DNA of 64,000 bases from Alteribacillus persepolensis (GTDB lineage Bacteria > Bacillota > Bacilli > Bacillales > Marinococcaceae). The DNA is taken from contig NZ_FNDK01000006.1 in NCBI RefSeq assembly GCF_900099605.1, forward strand, positions 62,001 through 126,000, given 5' to 3'. This document shows, piece by piece, positions 25,709 through 33,731 of this stretch. The translations under genes and the position numbers were made by a program. The notes under the pieces were generated by a model that made no database searches, was not told where the DNA came from, and saw only the letters and a list, made by a program, of their open reading frames with translations. Every line of letters begins with the position of its first letter. Position 1 is the stretch's first letter.

Positions 25709-26461
25709 ATGCGCTGGAATACGATCTGTTTTGATTTAGATAATACGTTGTTTGACCATGAAAAAGCATTCGAACATGCTATTATGCATACATTTAAAGC
25801 AACGTTACACACGTTACAGGAAACATATACACACTTGCCCCATGTAGACATAAATGAATGGTTTCAGACGTTTAAGCATTATAGTGATTTTTATTGGAAT
25901 GATTATGAAGACAAACGTTTAACTCGAGAAGAGTACAGGGAAAAGCGATTTAATAAAACGATGGAATATTATCAGCTTCCATGTGAAGAGAATGCAGCAA
26001 AAACTTTTCATAATCAATATGAAAACGTTGTCGCGCGTTACAGCACTCCTTTTGAAGGGGTTCATGCTCTGTTGTTGTGGCTAAAAAAACAAAAAGTCAG
26101 CATAGGGGTTATTACCAATGGAAAACGGCGGATACAATCAGAAAAAATGCAGCAGCTGGGTATTACACAGTATATTCCCATTCAACACCTCATTGTCTCG
26201 AATGAGATTGGAGTAAAAAAGCCAGAAAAGAGCATTTTTGACATAGCGCTTGAGACGATAAATGGTGATAGAGAACATGCATTATTTATTGGGGATTCGT
26301 GGGAACAAGATGTACAGGGAGCAATAGCAGCCGGATGGGACGCTGTCTTTTTAGATACCCGAAAAGAACATAAAACAGATGGATATCCTCCTGTTGCGCA
26401 TCATTATTACTTCACAGAAACAGCTCGGTTTCTCTATGGTTCGCTCGATGTGAAAGGATGA
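25709..26461 (+). CDS. HAD-superfamily hydrolase (YjjG-like phosphatase)
   Basis: A 250-residue cytoplasmic phosphatase of the haloacid dehalogenase fold. Motif I is FDLDNTLFDHE with the nucleophile Asp, motif II is VITNGKR, motif III Lys lies in GVKKPEKSIF, and motif IV is FIGDSWEQDVQGA. A helical cap is inserted after motif I. The C1 cap and the LIVSNEIGVKKPEKSIF string fit the YjjG/YfnB group acting on nucleoside monophosphates, but substrate cannot be read from sequence. Start ATG 25709 follows GGGGGGAGGAG. It sits 6 nt before gluP, probably co-transcribed. Confidence 0.85.
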   Translation: MRWNTICFDLDNTLFDHEKAFEHAIMHTFKATLHTLQETYTHLPHVDINEWFQTFKHYSDFYWNDYEDKRLTREEYREKRFNKTMEYYQLPCEENAAKTFHNQYENVVARYSTPFEGVHALLLWLKKQKVSIGVITNGKRRIQSEKMQQLGITQYIPIQHLIVSNEIGVKKPEKSIFDIALETINGDREHALFIGDSWEQDVQGAIAAGWDAVFLDTRKEHKTDGYPPVAHHYYFTETARFLYGSLDVKG

Positions 26462-26467
26462 CGAAAT

Positions 26468-28021
26468 GTGAGTGCCAACCATTTATTTTGGAAGTTTATC
26501 TTTTACTTAATTATAAATGAACATTTGCGAATGATTGATATCAGCCCTGATAAAAAACAGGTGTGGATTGAAAAAGAAGACAAAGCTATTATTCGCATCG
26601 TAAAAGTAGAGCACGATTGGATGAAAGATTTAGAAGCCGATAAAGCAACGGCAAAGCGCATGTTTAAAAAAATAAAGACGCTTATTCCTTCCAGGCGTCT
26701 TGATTTTTACAATGTTTATGTATCAACGTACCCGCCTGTAGATTTAAGTAGTAGGCTAAATGAATACTGGGTGAACGAAGAGAATATGCAATCTTTTTTT
26801 ATGGCCTCAGAATCTGCCCAGTGGACAGTAGATGAGCCAGGCGATGTGCTGAAAGTCATGGGATTTGAAAGCGTTTGGGAAGACATTCCAGAACGGACAG
26901 CACAAGAGCATCAGCAGTATGCCAGAGCCTACAGCAGGGAAGTTTCACGAAAACAAGAGCAGTTAGAAAGGCAAGATAAGAACCTATTGCTGTTTGGCAA
27001 AACGAGGTTCACGTATATATTGCTCACAGCTATTTTGCTGATGTTTTTTCTCATCGAGCAAGCAGGAAGCAGCACCGATATATTAACCTTAATTGAATTT
27101 GGAGCAAAATATAACCCTGCCATTTTAGAAGGCGAATGGTGGCGGTTGTTTTCAGCAATGTTTCTTCATATTGGCTTTTTTCATTTATTCATGAATTCAT
27201 TAGCACTGTTTTATTTAGGGACGGCTGTGGAACGGATATATGGAACATTTCGGTTCATCTTTATTTACTTTACCGCAGGCCTGTTTGGTTCACTGGCAAG
27301 TTTTGCGTTTAATGAACAAATATCCGCTGGTGCCTCTGGTGCTATATTTGGCTGTTTTGGAGCTTTGTTGTATTTTGGTTTCATTCATCGCAAGTTATTT
27401 TTTCGCAGCATGGGAATGAATGTCATTCTTATTTTGGCGGTCAATCTCGCATTTGGTTTTATGGTGCCGGCTGTCGACAATGGTGCTCACATTGGTGGTT
27501 TAATCGGCGGCTTTCTTGCGTCTGGTGTGCTGCATCTGCCAAAACACGGTGTTCATTTACGGCAGGCACTGATATTTACTGTTTCATTAGCTTTAGGTGC
27601 TGGCTTGTTTTGGTACGGTCATGCTAATGAAGGAAAGGCTGAATCCCCTCTAGTTGACTTGCAAGTGGCACAAGAGCTTATCGAGCAAGAAGAACTGGCA
27701 GCAGCAGAAAGCATATTAGAATCTCTGCTAAACGATCACGATAATGCCCATGCTTACTTTCTCCTTGGCAGCATCGCTATTAAGGAAGAGGATTATCACA
27801 GCGCGGGCATGCACTTAGAAAAAGCAGCATCTATGGAGGATGATTTCATCGAAGCCCATTATAATCTTGCCCTTGTGTATGTTGAGTTGCAGGAGTTTGA
27901 TAAAGCAGAGCTTTCACTAGAACGTGCCCGTTCAATCGATGGGGCATCGTCTGATGATCGGCTGGATTTTGACCATGTACAGGAATTAATTAATGAAGCA
28001 GGACAAAATGAGTCTTCTTAA
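26468..28021 (+). CDS. gluP: Rhomboid intramembrane serine protease GluP (YqgP)
   Basis: A 517-residue rhomboid protease that cuts transmembrane helices in the lipid bilayer. Residues ~1–170 form an N-terminal cytosolic domain. The six-helix rhomboid core follows, with RLFSAMFLHIGFFHLFMNS, the catalytic serine in GASGAIFG (Ser290) and the catalytic histidine in GAHIGGLIGG (His341). After a last helix, residues ~400–510 hold two or three TPR repeats (AHAYFLLGSIAIKEEDYHSA, IEAHYNLALVYVELQEFDKA). In B. subtilis YqgP takes part in turnover of the MgtE magnesium transporter. Start GTG 26468. The stop overlaps the convergent next gene. Confidence 0.94.
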   Translation: MSANHLFWKFIFYLIINEHLRMIDISPDKKQVWIEKEDKAIIRIVKVEHDWMKDLEADKATAKRMFKKIKTLIPSRRLDFYNVYVSTYPPVDLSSRLNEYWVNEENMQSFFMASESAQWTVDEPGDVLKVMGFESVWEDIPERTAQEHQQYARAYSREVSRKQEQLERQDKNLLLFGKTRFTYILLTAILLMFFLIEQAGSSTDILTLIEFGAKYNPAILEGEWWRLFSAMFLHIGFFHLFMNSLALFYLGTAVERIYGTFRFIFIYFTAGLFGSLASFAFNEQISAGASGAIFGCFGALLYFGFIHRKLFFRSMGMNVILILAVNLAFGFMVPAVDNGAHIGGLIGGFLASGVLHLPKHGVHLRQALIFTVSLALGAGLFWYGHANEGKAESPLVDLQVAQELIEQEELAAAESILESLLNDHDNAHAYFLLGSIAIKEEDYHSAGMHLEKAASMEDDFIEAHYNLALVYVELQEFDKAELSLERARSIDGASSDDRLDFDHVQELINEAGQNESS

Positions 28022-28824
28022 AAATGACTGTAATGAATGTATAGAGCCATTTTTTGCTGCTTCTCATCCCAGCTGAGAAATGGCATGCCTTTTTTGCTCT
28101 TTGGCTGGTTTTTGCTCACATGCAGCAAGGTGGCATAGATGTTTCCCCACATGTCCTCTAGTTTTGCGAGAGGAAGGTGGCTGGGAGAGTCCGGGTTTGT
28201 CAGTTTCTTCCAAGCGGCAATGTCTTCAAGTGGAAATAATAACACGTCTTGATGTAGATTTGCCTCTTCTCGGATAATTCGTTTGATATGGTCTTTTTGT
28301 TGATTGATGACTGCGTCTAGTATCTTTTTTGATTTTTCATCGTCTTTTGTTTTTGGTTTTTTAAAGGAGTGCATGTCGGTCATTGGTGTGTCTAAAACGT
28401 ATAGTGTGTCTTCACTCCAGTCAAAAGTAAAGGTGTCATCTGTTTTAGCAGAATGAAAAGTGATGAGATGATAGCGGCTGCTTTCTTCAGCCGTTGTTTT
28501 TTTTGTTATCGTGATCTCATCATGTTCTTCCGTCCAAGAAGAAGAGGCATCTTTTAAATACCCATCTTCAAAAAGCAGGGAGAACTCTTGCAGCAGGCTG
28601 ACATTGTTTAATGTGTCAGCGTTAGCCTCCCACTCCAGCAAGTATTCATCATCATCACTGATATGGAGTATTTCTACACTGCTGGATAACTCGGAAAAGA
28701 TGTTGTCCGGTTCTGTAAAAGAAACAGACAGGTTAGTTTTTGGGTTGTGGGTTGCAAAAGACACTTGATACAGATTGAATAATATTAGTATAAGAATTGT
28801 CCATATAAAAAAAGTTTTCGCCAT
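28018..28824 (-). CDS. Unrecognised exported or membrane-anchored protein
   Basis: A 268-residue protein that I do not recognise. An N-terminal hydrophobic segment (MAKTFFIWTILILILFNLYQVSFA) looks like a signal anchor or signal peptide. The rest is hydrophilic, acidic and rich in Ser/Asp/Glu, with KKTTAEESSRYHLITFHSAK and IINQQKDHIKR-like helical stretches. No Cys is present for lipidation. Its position next to yqgP/yqgQ recalls yqgU-class envelope proteins, but there is no clear match. ATG 28824 is preferred, after CAGGGG. It is convergent with and overlaps gluP by 4 nt. Confidence 0.6.
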   Translation of the reverse strand: MAKTFFIWTILILILFNLYQVSFATHNPKTNLSVSFTEPDNIFSELSSSVEILHISDDDEYLLEWEANADTLNNVSLLQEFSLLFEDGYLKDASSSWTEEHDEITITKKTTAEESSRYHLITFHSAKTDDTFTFDWSEDTLYVLDTPMTDMHSFKKPKTKDDEKSKKILDAVINQQKDHIKRIIREEANLHQDVLLFPLEDIAAWKKLTNPDSPSHLPLAKLEDMWGNIYATLLHVSKNQPKSKKGMPFLSWDEKQQKMALYIHYSHF

Positions 28825-28973
28825 ATTAAGAACCCCTGTCCTTTTTGCTATTTTCAACGTATGTGATAAGTGCTCAAATCATGAATTTTTATCTGCTGTT
28901 TTTGTGTGGTTATGTTTTGGACGCAAGCACATAGATTGTAATAATCATCTCAACACTAATGGGGGCTACAAGC

Positions 28974-29480
28974 ATGTTTGCGTCAATGATAGAAATAGTT
29001 TTGGCAGCGGCTGTAGTGGGAGCGGCGTCTGTATATACGAAAAACAAGCAAACGACACTGTCGGTTTTGTTTATATTAATGTTTGCTGCTTTTTCGTATC
29101 TGGGTTTCCTTTTATCGAGCGCAGAGATTATCTATTTTCATCAGCTTCATTGGATTGTGGATGTGCTGCGAATGATTATTGTGCTGGCTATCATGGCAGC
29201 AGCAGTATTTTCATTCATGCCGGTGTATGGCTTCTTTCATTCGTACAGTAAATATATTTGGCTTTCTGTTGCGCTGTTATTTTTCTTTGTCGGCTGGCAC
29301 GCTGGACACTGGTTTGGTTCGTGGTATATGTTCATTGGCATTATTGTACTATTTACTGCTTGCTACGTAGCAGGCAACACGTTTCAAGGAATGGTTCATA
29401 TGCGGTTAAGGCAAAACCCATACGTTTCTTTTCTCCCTTTCGTGGTTTTGCTTTTCTTTTCTATTCTTCTGTTGCTATAA
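28974..29480 (+). CDS. Unrecognised integral membrane protein
   Basis: A 168-residue protein with five to six hydrophobic segments covering most of its length and very few charged residues except KNKQ, HSYSK and MRLRQNPY loops. An intriguing histidine/tryptophan cluster (FVGWHAGHWFGSWYMF) lies in the fourth segment. No family was recognised. Start ATG 28974 lies 8 nt after GGGGG (28961–28965). It sits 7 nt upstream of yqgQ and may be the first gene of the yqgQ–glcK transcript. Confidence 0.65.
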   Translation: MFASMIEIVLAAAVVGAASVYTKNKQTTLSVLFILMFAAFSYLGFLLSSAEIIYFHQLHWIVDVLRMIIVLAIMAAAVFSFMPVYGFFHSYSKYIWLSVALLFFFVGWHAGHWFGSWYMFIGIIVLFTACYVAGNTFQGMVHMRLRQNPYVSFLPFVVLLFFSILLLL

Positions 29481-29487
29481 TAAGAAT

Positions 29488-29691
29488 ATGTACACAACAT
29501 TCCATTCCATAGCAGATATACGAAAATGGTTAATGCAATTTAATATTGTTGTTTATACGAAAGATAAACGGACAGACCTTGAATTAATGGAAGGTGAAAT
29601 AAAAGAGGCCTATCAATCAGGGTTATTAGACCAGTACACGTATCAACAGGCTCTGCTCGTTTTACGGCGTGAAAAGTCCTCCTTGCATTGA
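29488..29691 (+). CDS. yqgQ: YqgQ family small protein (DUF910)
   Basis: A 67-residue cytoplasmic protein with the YqgQ pattern: DIRKWLMQFNIVVYTKDKRTDLELMEGEIKEAY, predicted as a three-helix bundle. Structural work on this family shows a compact helical fold, possibly nucleic-acid binding, with no assigned role. It directly precedes glcK as in B. subtilis, and overlaps or abuts that gene. Confidence 0.88.
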   Translation: MYTTFHSIADIRKWLMQFNIVVYTKDKRTDLELMEGEIKEAYQSGLLDQYTYQQALLVLRREKSSLH

Positions 29692-29732
29692 TGGAGCCGG
29701 TTATACATGAAGAAGGAGCGATCATAGAATAT

Positions 29733-30704
29733 ATGCAGCATCAATACTTACTAGGAATTGATATAGGAGGAACATCAGTAAAATTAGGTTTGTTTACGCA
29801 AACAGGCCAATTAGTGAACAAATGGTCGATACCTACAGATAAAAGCAAAAAAGGTGCCTTTATTGTCCGTGATATTGCAGCGTCTGTTCGTGAACAGCTG
29901 GCGGCAGAAGGAATTAAGCAGACACAATGTATAGGAGCGGGCGTTGGCGTGCCAGGTTTTGTAGACATAGAAAATGGATGTGTCGATTTTGCAGTGAACA
30001 TCGGCTGGAAAGACTATCCTATCGTTGATATTCTATCAGATTCTTTGGGAATACCAACGGCTGTAGATAATGATGCAAATTTAGCAGCTGCAGGTGAGTA
30101 TTGGCAAGGAGCGGGTGTTGGAGCAGAAAACATCGTCCTGTTTACTTTAGGAACAGGGGTTGGCGGTGGTGTCATTGTGAAAGGCGACATCGTCCACGGA
30201 TCAAGCGGTATGGGCGGTGAAGTGGGACATGTGACGGTCATACCGGAAGGCGGCGCGCCTTGCAATTGCCATAAGACAGGTTGTTTAGAGACGGTTGCTT
30301 CTGCAACGGGAATCGTACGTCTAGCAAAAGAGCAAGCAGAAAAACATAAGCAGTCACTGTTATATGCAAAAAAAGAACAAGAAACTCTTACAGCTAAGGC
30401 AGTTTTTGAGGCAGCAGCTTCTGGTGACAGCGCAGCGGAAAGCGTTATTGACGAATCGATATACTATTTAGGATTAGCGGCTGCTAATATAGCCAATGTA
30501 TTAAATCCAGAGAAAATTGTGATTGGCGGAGGAGTAGCCCAAGCAGGAGAACAATTACTCGCGCCTTTGCGCCGTCATTACCGCACGTTTGCGCTTGAAA
30601 ACGTATATAACGATACGGCGTTCACGTTAGCAGAGTTAGGAAATGATGCGGGAGTCACTGGAGCTGCATGGCTTGCTAAAACGTATGCAGCAGGAAAGAA
30701 ATGA
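29733..30704 (+). CDS. glcK: Glucokinase, ROK family
   Basis: Phosphorylates glucose with ATP. The 323-residue ROK protein has the N-terminal phosphate loop LLGIDIGGTSVKLGLF, the sugar-binding GVGVPGFVD and NDANLAAAGEYWQG, the second phosphate loop LGTGVGGGVI, and the ROK zinc motif CNCHKTGCLE preceded by GGEVGHVTV. The start is uncertain: ATG 29733 gives the usual family N-terminus but its GGAG site is 14 nt away; ATG 29691 would overlap yqgQ and lacks a site. Same yqgQ–glcK order as B. subtilis. A terminator and repeats follow. Confidence 0.93.
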   Translation: MQHQYLLGIDIGGTSVKLGLFTQTGQLVNKWSIPTDKSKKGAFIVRDIAASVREQLAAEGIKQTQCIGAGVGVPGFVDIENGCVDFAVNIGWKDYPIVDILSDSLGIPTAVDNDANLAAAGEYWQGAGVGAENIVLFTLGTGVGGGVIVKGDIVHGSSGMGGEVGHVTVIPEGGAPCNCHKTGCLETVASATGIVRLAKEQAEKHKQSLLYAKKEQETLTAKAVFEAAASGDSAAESVIDESIYYLGLAAANIANVLNPEKIVIGGGVAQAGEQLLAPLRRHYRTFALENVYNDTAFTLAELGNDAGVTGAAWLAKTYAAGKK

Positions 30705-30709
30705 ACGAG

Positions 30710-30736
30710 CGGCTGTCATTTGGCAGCCGGTTTTTT
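30710..30736 (+). terminator. Terminator of glcK
   Basis: CGGCTG pairs with CAGCCG around TCATTTGG, followed by a T run. Confidence 0.75.
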
Positions 30737-30952
30737 ACACTGACAAAAAATTTTAACATGTCAGCATAGGTGAGTCATTGAGACTGTCAGCATATTGGGG
30801 AAACAGCAGAAAAACAATAAGACAACCGCCGGCATCTAACAGGCTTGGTGCCAGCTAAGTTTTCTTTACACTTCAGAACGTTTATCTTTGTGAAAGGATA
30901 AGAAAAAATGCGGCTTCCGCCATAAGGACTCGGCGACAAGCCGAGTTTTTCT
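30732..30952 (+). repeat. Dispersed repeat C, copy 2 (C2)
   Basis: Opens with hairpin CTGACA…TGTCAG, then AGCATAGGTGAG, later GGATAAG and GCGGCTTCCGCCATAAG, and ends with a terminator-like hairpin CTCGGC (30929–30934) with GCCGAG (30940–30945) and T5. The 3' part aligns with C1 at 19252–19325. Repeat A3 follows directly. Confidence 0.7.
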
Positions 30953-30954
30953 AA

Positions 30955-31102
30955 ACAGATAGGAAAGTATAAAAGCTTGGCGTTTTCATGGTTCAGCGCA
31001 AGCGCCTGCCCGCTCGAGAATTCTTCGATCCGGGCATGGAAAGCTAAAGGTCAGCTTGCCATGAGCCGTTCCTTCTTTCAAGGCGCTTGCGCTTTTCTTT
31101 GT
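30955..31102 (+). repeat. Dispersed repeat A, copy 3 (A3, best preserved)
   Basis: Perfect 13-bp outer arms AGCGCAAGCGCCT (30995–31007) and AGGCGCTTGCGCT (31081–31093) enclose an inner stem CATGGAAAGCT (31035–31045) with AGCTTGCCATG (31053–31063). The element begins GATAGGAAAGTATAAAAGC and ends about 30 nt before the rocF start, so it probably contributes to the rocF leader. Confidence 0.8.
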
Positions 31103-31134
31103 TGAGATATAAAAATAGGAAAGGAGAGGAGAAG

Positions 31135-32034
31135 GTGAATCAAAACATTTCAATGGTTGGGGTGCCGATGGACTTAGGTCAAAATAGGCGCGGTGTTGAT
31201 ATGGGACCTAGTGCGATTCGCTATGCAGGAGTTATCGAGAGACTCGAAGCACTAGGATACCGTGTTGAAGACAAAGGGGATATTGCAATTGAAAAAAAAG
31301 ATGCTGTGAAAGCGTCACCTAAAAATTTAAGTAATCTATACGCGGTGACAAAAGCAAATGAAAAATTAGCTGAAACAGTTGCTTCTATTTATGAAAAAAA
31401 CGCTTTTCCATTAGTTATTGGAGGAGACCATAGCATTGCTATTGGTACAATTGCAGGGGCTTCGGGGTATTTTGAGAATCTCGGGGTCATTTGGTACGAT
31501 GCGCACGGTGACTTGAACACGGCACAAACTTCTCCTTCTGGTAATATTCATGGGATGCCGCTTGCTGTATCGCTTGGGATGGGACATCCGTCGTTAACGA
31601 ACATACAAACAAGCAAGCCAAAAATAAAACCAGAAAATGTTGTGATTATCGGTGCTCGAGAGCTTGATGCAGGGGAAAAAGATTATATACGCCAATCCAA
31701 GATGCCCGTATACACGATGCATGAAGTCGACCGGCTTGGTATGTCAGAAGTAATGCGGCGGGCCATTACATATTTAGAAGACAAATGTGATGGAGTGCAT
31801 CTAAGTCTTGATTTAGACGGCTTAGACCCGCACGATGCTCCAGGTGTTGGAACACCAGTCATAGGCGGGTTAAGCTATCGTGAGAGCCATTTGGCAATGG
31901 AAATGCTGGCAGAATCCGATTTCATTACATCTTGTGAGTTTGTGGAAGTAAATCCGATTTTAGATGAGAAAAACAGAACGGCAGAAGCAGCTGTAGCATT
32001 AATGGGCTCATTGTTCGGTGAAAAATTGAAGTGA
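31135..32034 (+). CDS. rocF: Arginase
   Basis: Hydrolyses arginine to ornithine and urea with a binuclear manganese centre. The 299-residue protein has all metal-ligand motifs: GGDHSIAIG, WYDAHGDLN and LSLDLDGLDP, plus SCEFVEVNPILDE near the end. GTG 31135 is chosen because AGGAGAGGAG precedes it; the frame extends upstream into repeat A3 without a site. The gene is 19 nt upstream of aspA and both are absent from this position in B. subtilis, where rocF lies in the rocDEF operon. Confidence 0.96.
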   Translation: MNQNISMVGVPMDLGQNRRGVDMGPSAIRYAGVIERLEALGYRVEDKGDIAIEKKDAVKASPKNLSNLYAVTKANEKLAETVASIYEKNAFPLVIGGDHSIAIGTIAGASGYFENLGVIWYDAHGDLNTAQTSPSGNIHGMPLAVSLGMGHPSLTNIQTSKPKIKPENVVIIGARELDAGEKDYIRQSKMPVYTMHEVDRLGMSEVMRRAITYLEDKCDGVHLSLDLDGLDPHDAPGVGTPVIGGLSYRESHLAMEMLAESDFITSCEFVEVNPILDEKNRTAEAAVALMGSLFGEKLK

Positions 32035-32053
32035 GAAGAAGGAGAGAACAAAC

Positions 32054-33472
32054 ATGAGTGAATTTCGTACGGAAAGAGATTTTTTGGGTGAAAAACAAGT
32101 TCCAAAAGACGCCTACTACGGTATTCAAACCATTCGAGCAAAGGAAAATTTTCCAATAACTGGATATCCGCCGCATCCAGAATTAATCAAGGCGTTTGGC
32201 TATGTAAAAAAAGCAGCTGCGATGGCCAATAGAGATGTTGGAGTTTTAAATAAAAACATTGCAAAAGCGGTTATTGAAGCTGCGACAGAAGTGATAGAAG
32301 GTGCTCTTAATGAACAGTTTATTGTTGATGCGATACAAGGCGGTGCCGGCACATCATTTAATATGAATGCCAATGAAGTAATCGCCAACAGGGCAATAGA
32401 GATATTAGGAGGCAGTAAGGGGCATTATTTAACGGTCAGCCCTAATACACACGTCAATATGGCGCAATCTACGAACGATTCTTTTCCAACAGCGATTCAT
32501 ATTGCCTCCCTAAACTTGGCAAAAGGCTTAATGAAGTCGTTAGAGCAAGTTATTGCTGCGTTAAAAGATAAAGAACGAGAATTTGACCAAGTAATAAAAA
32601 TGGGAAGAACTCATTTGCAGGATGCGGTGCCTATTAGACTAGGGCAGGAGTTTGGTGCATACAGCCGTGTGCTGCAAAGAGACTTAAACCGTATTAAAGG
32701 TTCTGTAGACCATCTTCATGAAATTAACATGGGGGCTACAGCCGTCGGAACGGGGCTGAACGCTAAACCAGAATATATTGAAAAAGTAGCAGAGTATTTA
32801 AGAGACCTGACGGGGCTTCCTTTGTACAGCGCTGAAAATTTAGTCGATGCTACGCAAAACACGGATGCTTATACGGAACTGTCAGCTGCTTTAAAAGTGC
32901 ATGCCATTAATCTCTCAAAAATTGCTAATGATCTGCGTTTAATGAGTTCCGGACCAAGAACAGGGTTAAATGAAATCAATCTCCCGCCAAGACAGCCAGG
33001 CTCTTCTATCATGCCTGGAAAAGTCAATCCAGTTATGTGTGAAGTCATGAATCAAGTATCGTTTCAAGTAATTGGGAATGATCAAACGATCAGCATGGCA
33101 TCAGAAGCAGGCCAGCTTGAGTTGAATGTAATGGAACCGGTGTTAGTGTTTAATTTGTTACAGTCGCTGTCTGTTCTGCAAAACGGGCTGCAAGTGTTCA
33201 GGGAGCATGCGATTGTTGGCATCAGTGCGAATATAGAGCACTGCCGGGAGATGGTAGAGCATAGTGTAGGCATTATTACGGCTGTTAACCCGCACGTTGG
33301 CTACGAAACAGCTTCTCGTATTGCCAAAGAAGCCATCGAGACAGGAAGAAGCGTGAGAGAAATTTGCTTAGAACGTGATATTTTAAGCGGAGAAGAGTTA
33401 GATGAAATACTTGATACAAAAGAAATGACTAATCCTGGTATTGCAGGGGCAAAATTTTTATTCGGATCTTAA
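32054..33472 (+). CDS. aspA: Aspartate ammonia-lyase (aspartase)
   Basis: Deaminates aspartate to fumarate and ammonia, feeding the TCA cycle. The 472-residue protein belongs to the fumarase/aspartase superfamily: NVNMAQSTNDSFPTAIH-type region, GRTHLQDAVPIRLGQEF and the signature GSSIMPGKVNPVM with the catalytic serine loop. Aspartase rather than fumarase is indicated by the N-terminus FRTERDFLGEKQVPKDAYYGIQT. It follows rocF by 19 nt with a GAAGGAGAG site, so the pair would degrade arginine and aspartate together. No terminator is obvious; a B-like repeat lies downstream. Confidence 0.94.
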   Translation: MSEFRTERDFLGEKQVPKDAYYGIQTIRAKENFPITGYPPHPELIKAFGYVKKAAAMANRDVGVLNKNIAKAVIEAATEVIEGALNEQFIVDAIQGGAGTSFNMNANEVIANRAIEILGGSKGHYLTVSPNTHVNMAQSTNDSFPTAIHIASLNLAKGLMKSLEQVIAALKDKEREFDQVIKMGRTHLQDAVPIRLGQEFGAYSRVLQRDLNRIKGSVDHLHEINMGATAVGTGLNAKPEYIEKVAEYLRDLTGLPLYSAENLVDATQNTDAYTELSAALKVHAINLSKIANDLRLMSSGPRTGLNEINLPPRQPGSSIMPGKVNPVMCEVMNQVSFQVIGNDQTISMASEAGQLELNVMEPVLVFNLLQSLSVLQNGLQVFREHAIVGISANIEHCREMVEHSVGIITAVNPHVGYETASRIAKEAIETGRSVREICLERDILSGEELDEILDTKEMTNPGIAGAKFLFGS

Positions 33473-33519
33473 TGAAAACAGAGCTGTCCCAAAAGGTTTT
33501 TCATAGCTGAAATGTACGT

Positions 33520-33622
33520 AGAATCCTGCGGGAACAGCAACAGCTGAAAATCCCGCAGTGAACCGTTTTTGCTCAAGAAGAAGCTGAAGCGCTGCTTATG
33601 GAAAGCGAAGTGTATGGCGGCT
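33520..33622 (+). repeat. Repeat-B-like element (B4, distant)
   Basis: CTGCGGGA (33526–33533) and TCCCGCAG (33551–33558) form an 8-bp stem around ACAGCAACAGCTGAAAA; GCGGGAACAGCA and later ATGGAAAGCG recall B3. It closes the rocF–aspA insert on its downstream side. Confidence 0.45.
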
Positions 33623-33731
33623 GATGTTCATCAAAAATAAGGCCACCCCGATTTACGGAACAAATCCTTTACAAATACAGCACACAGCGTTGTGCTTTTT
33701 TAAAAAATAATAGAGGAGAAAGGGACGTTTC

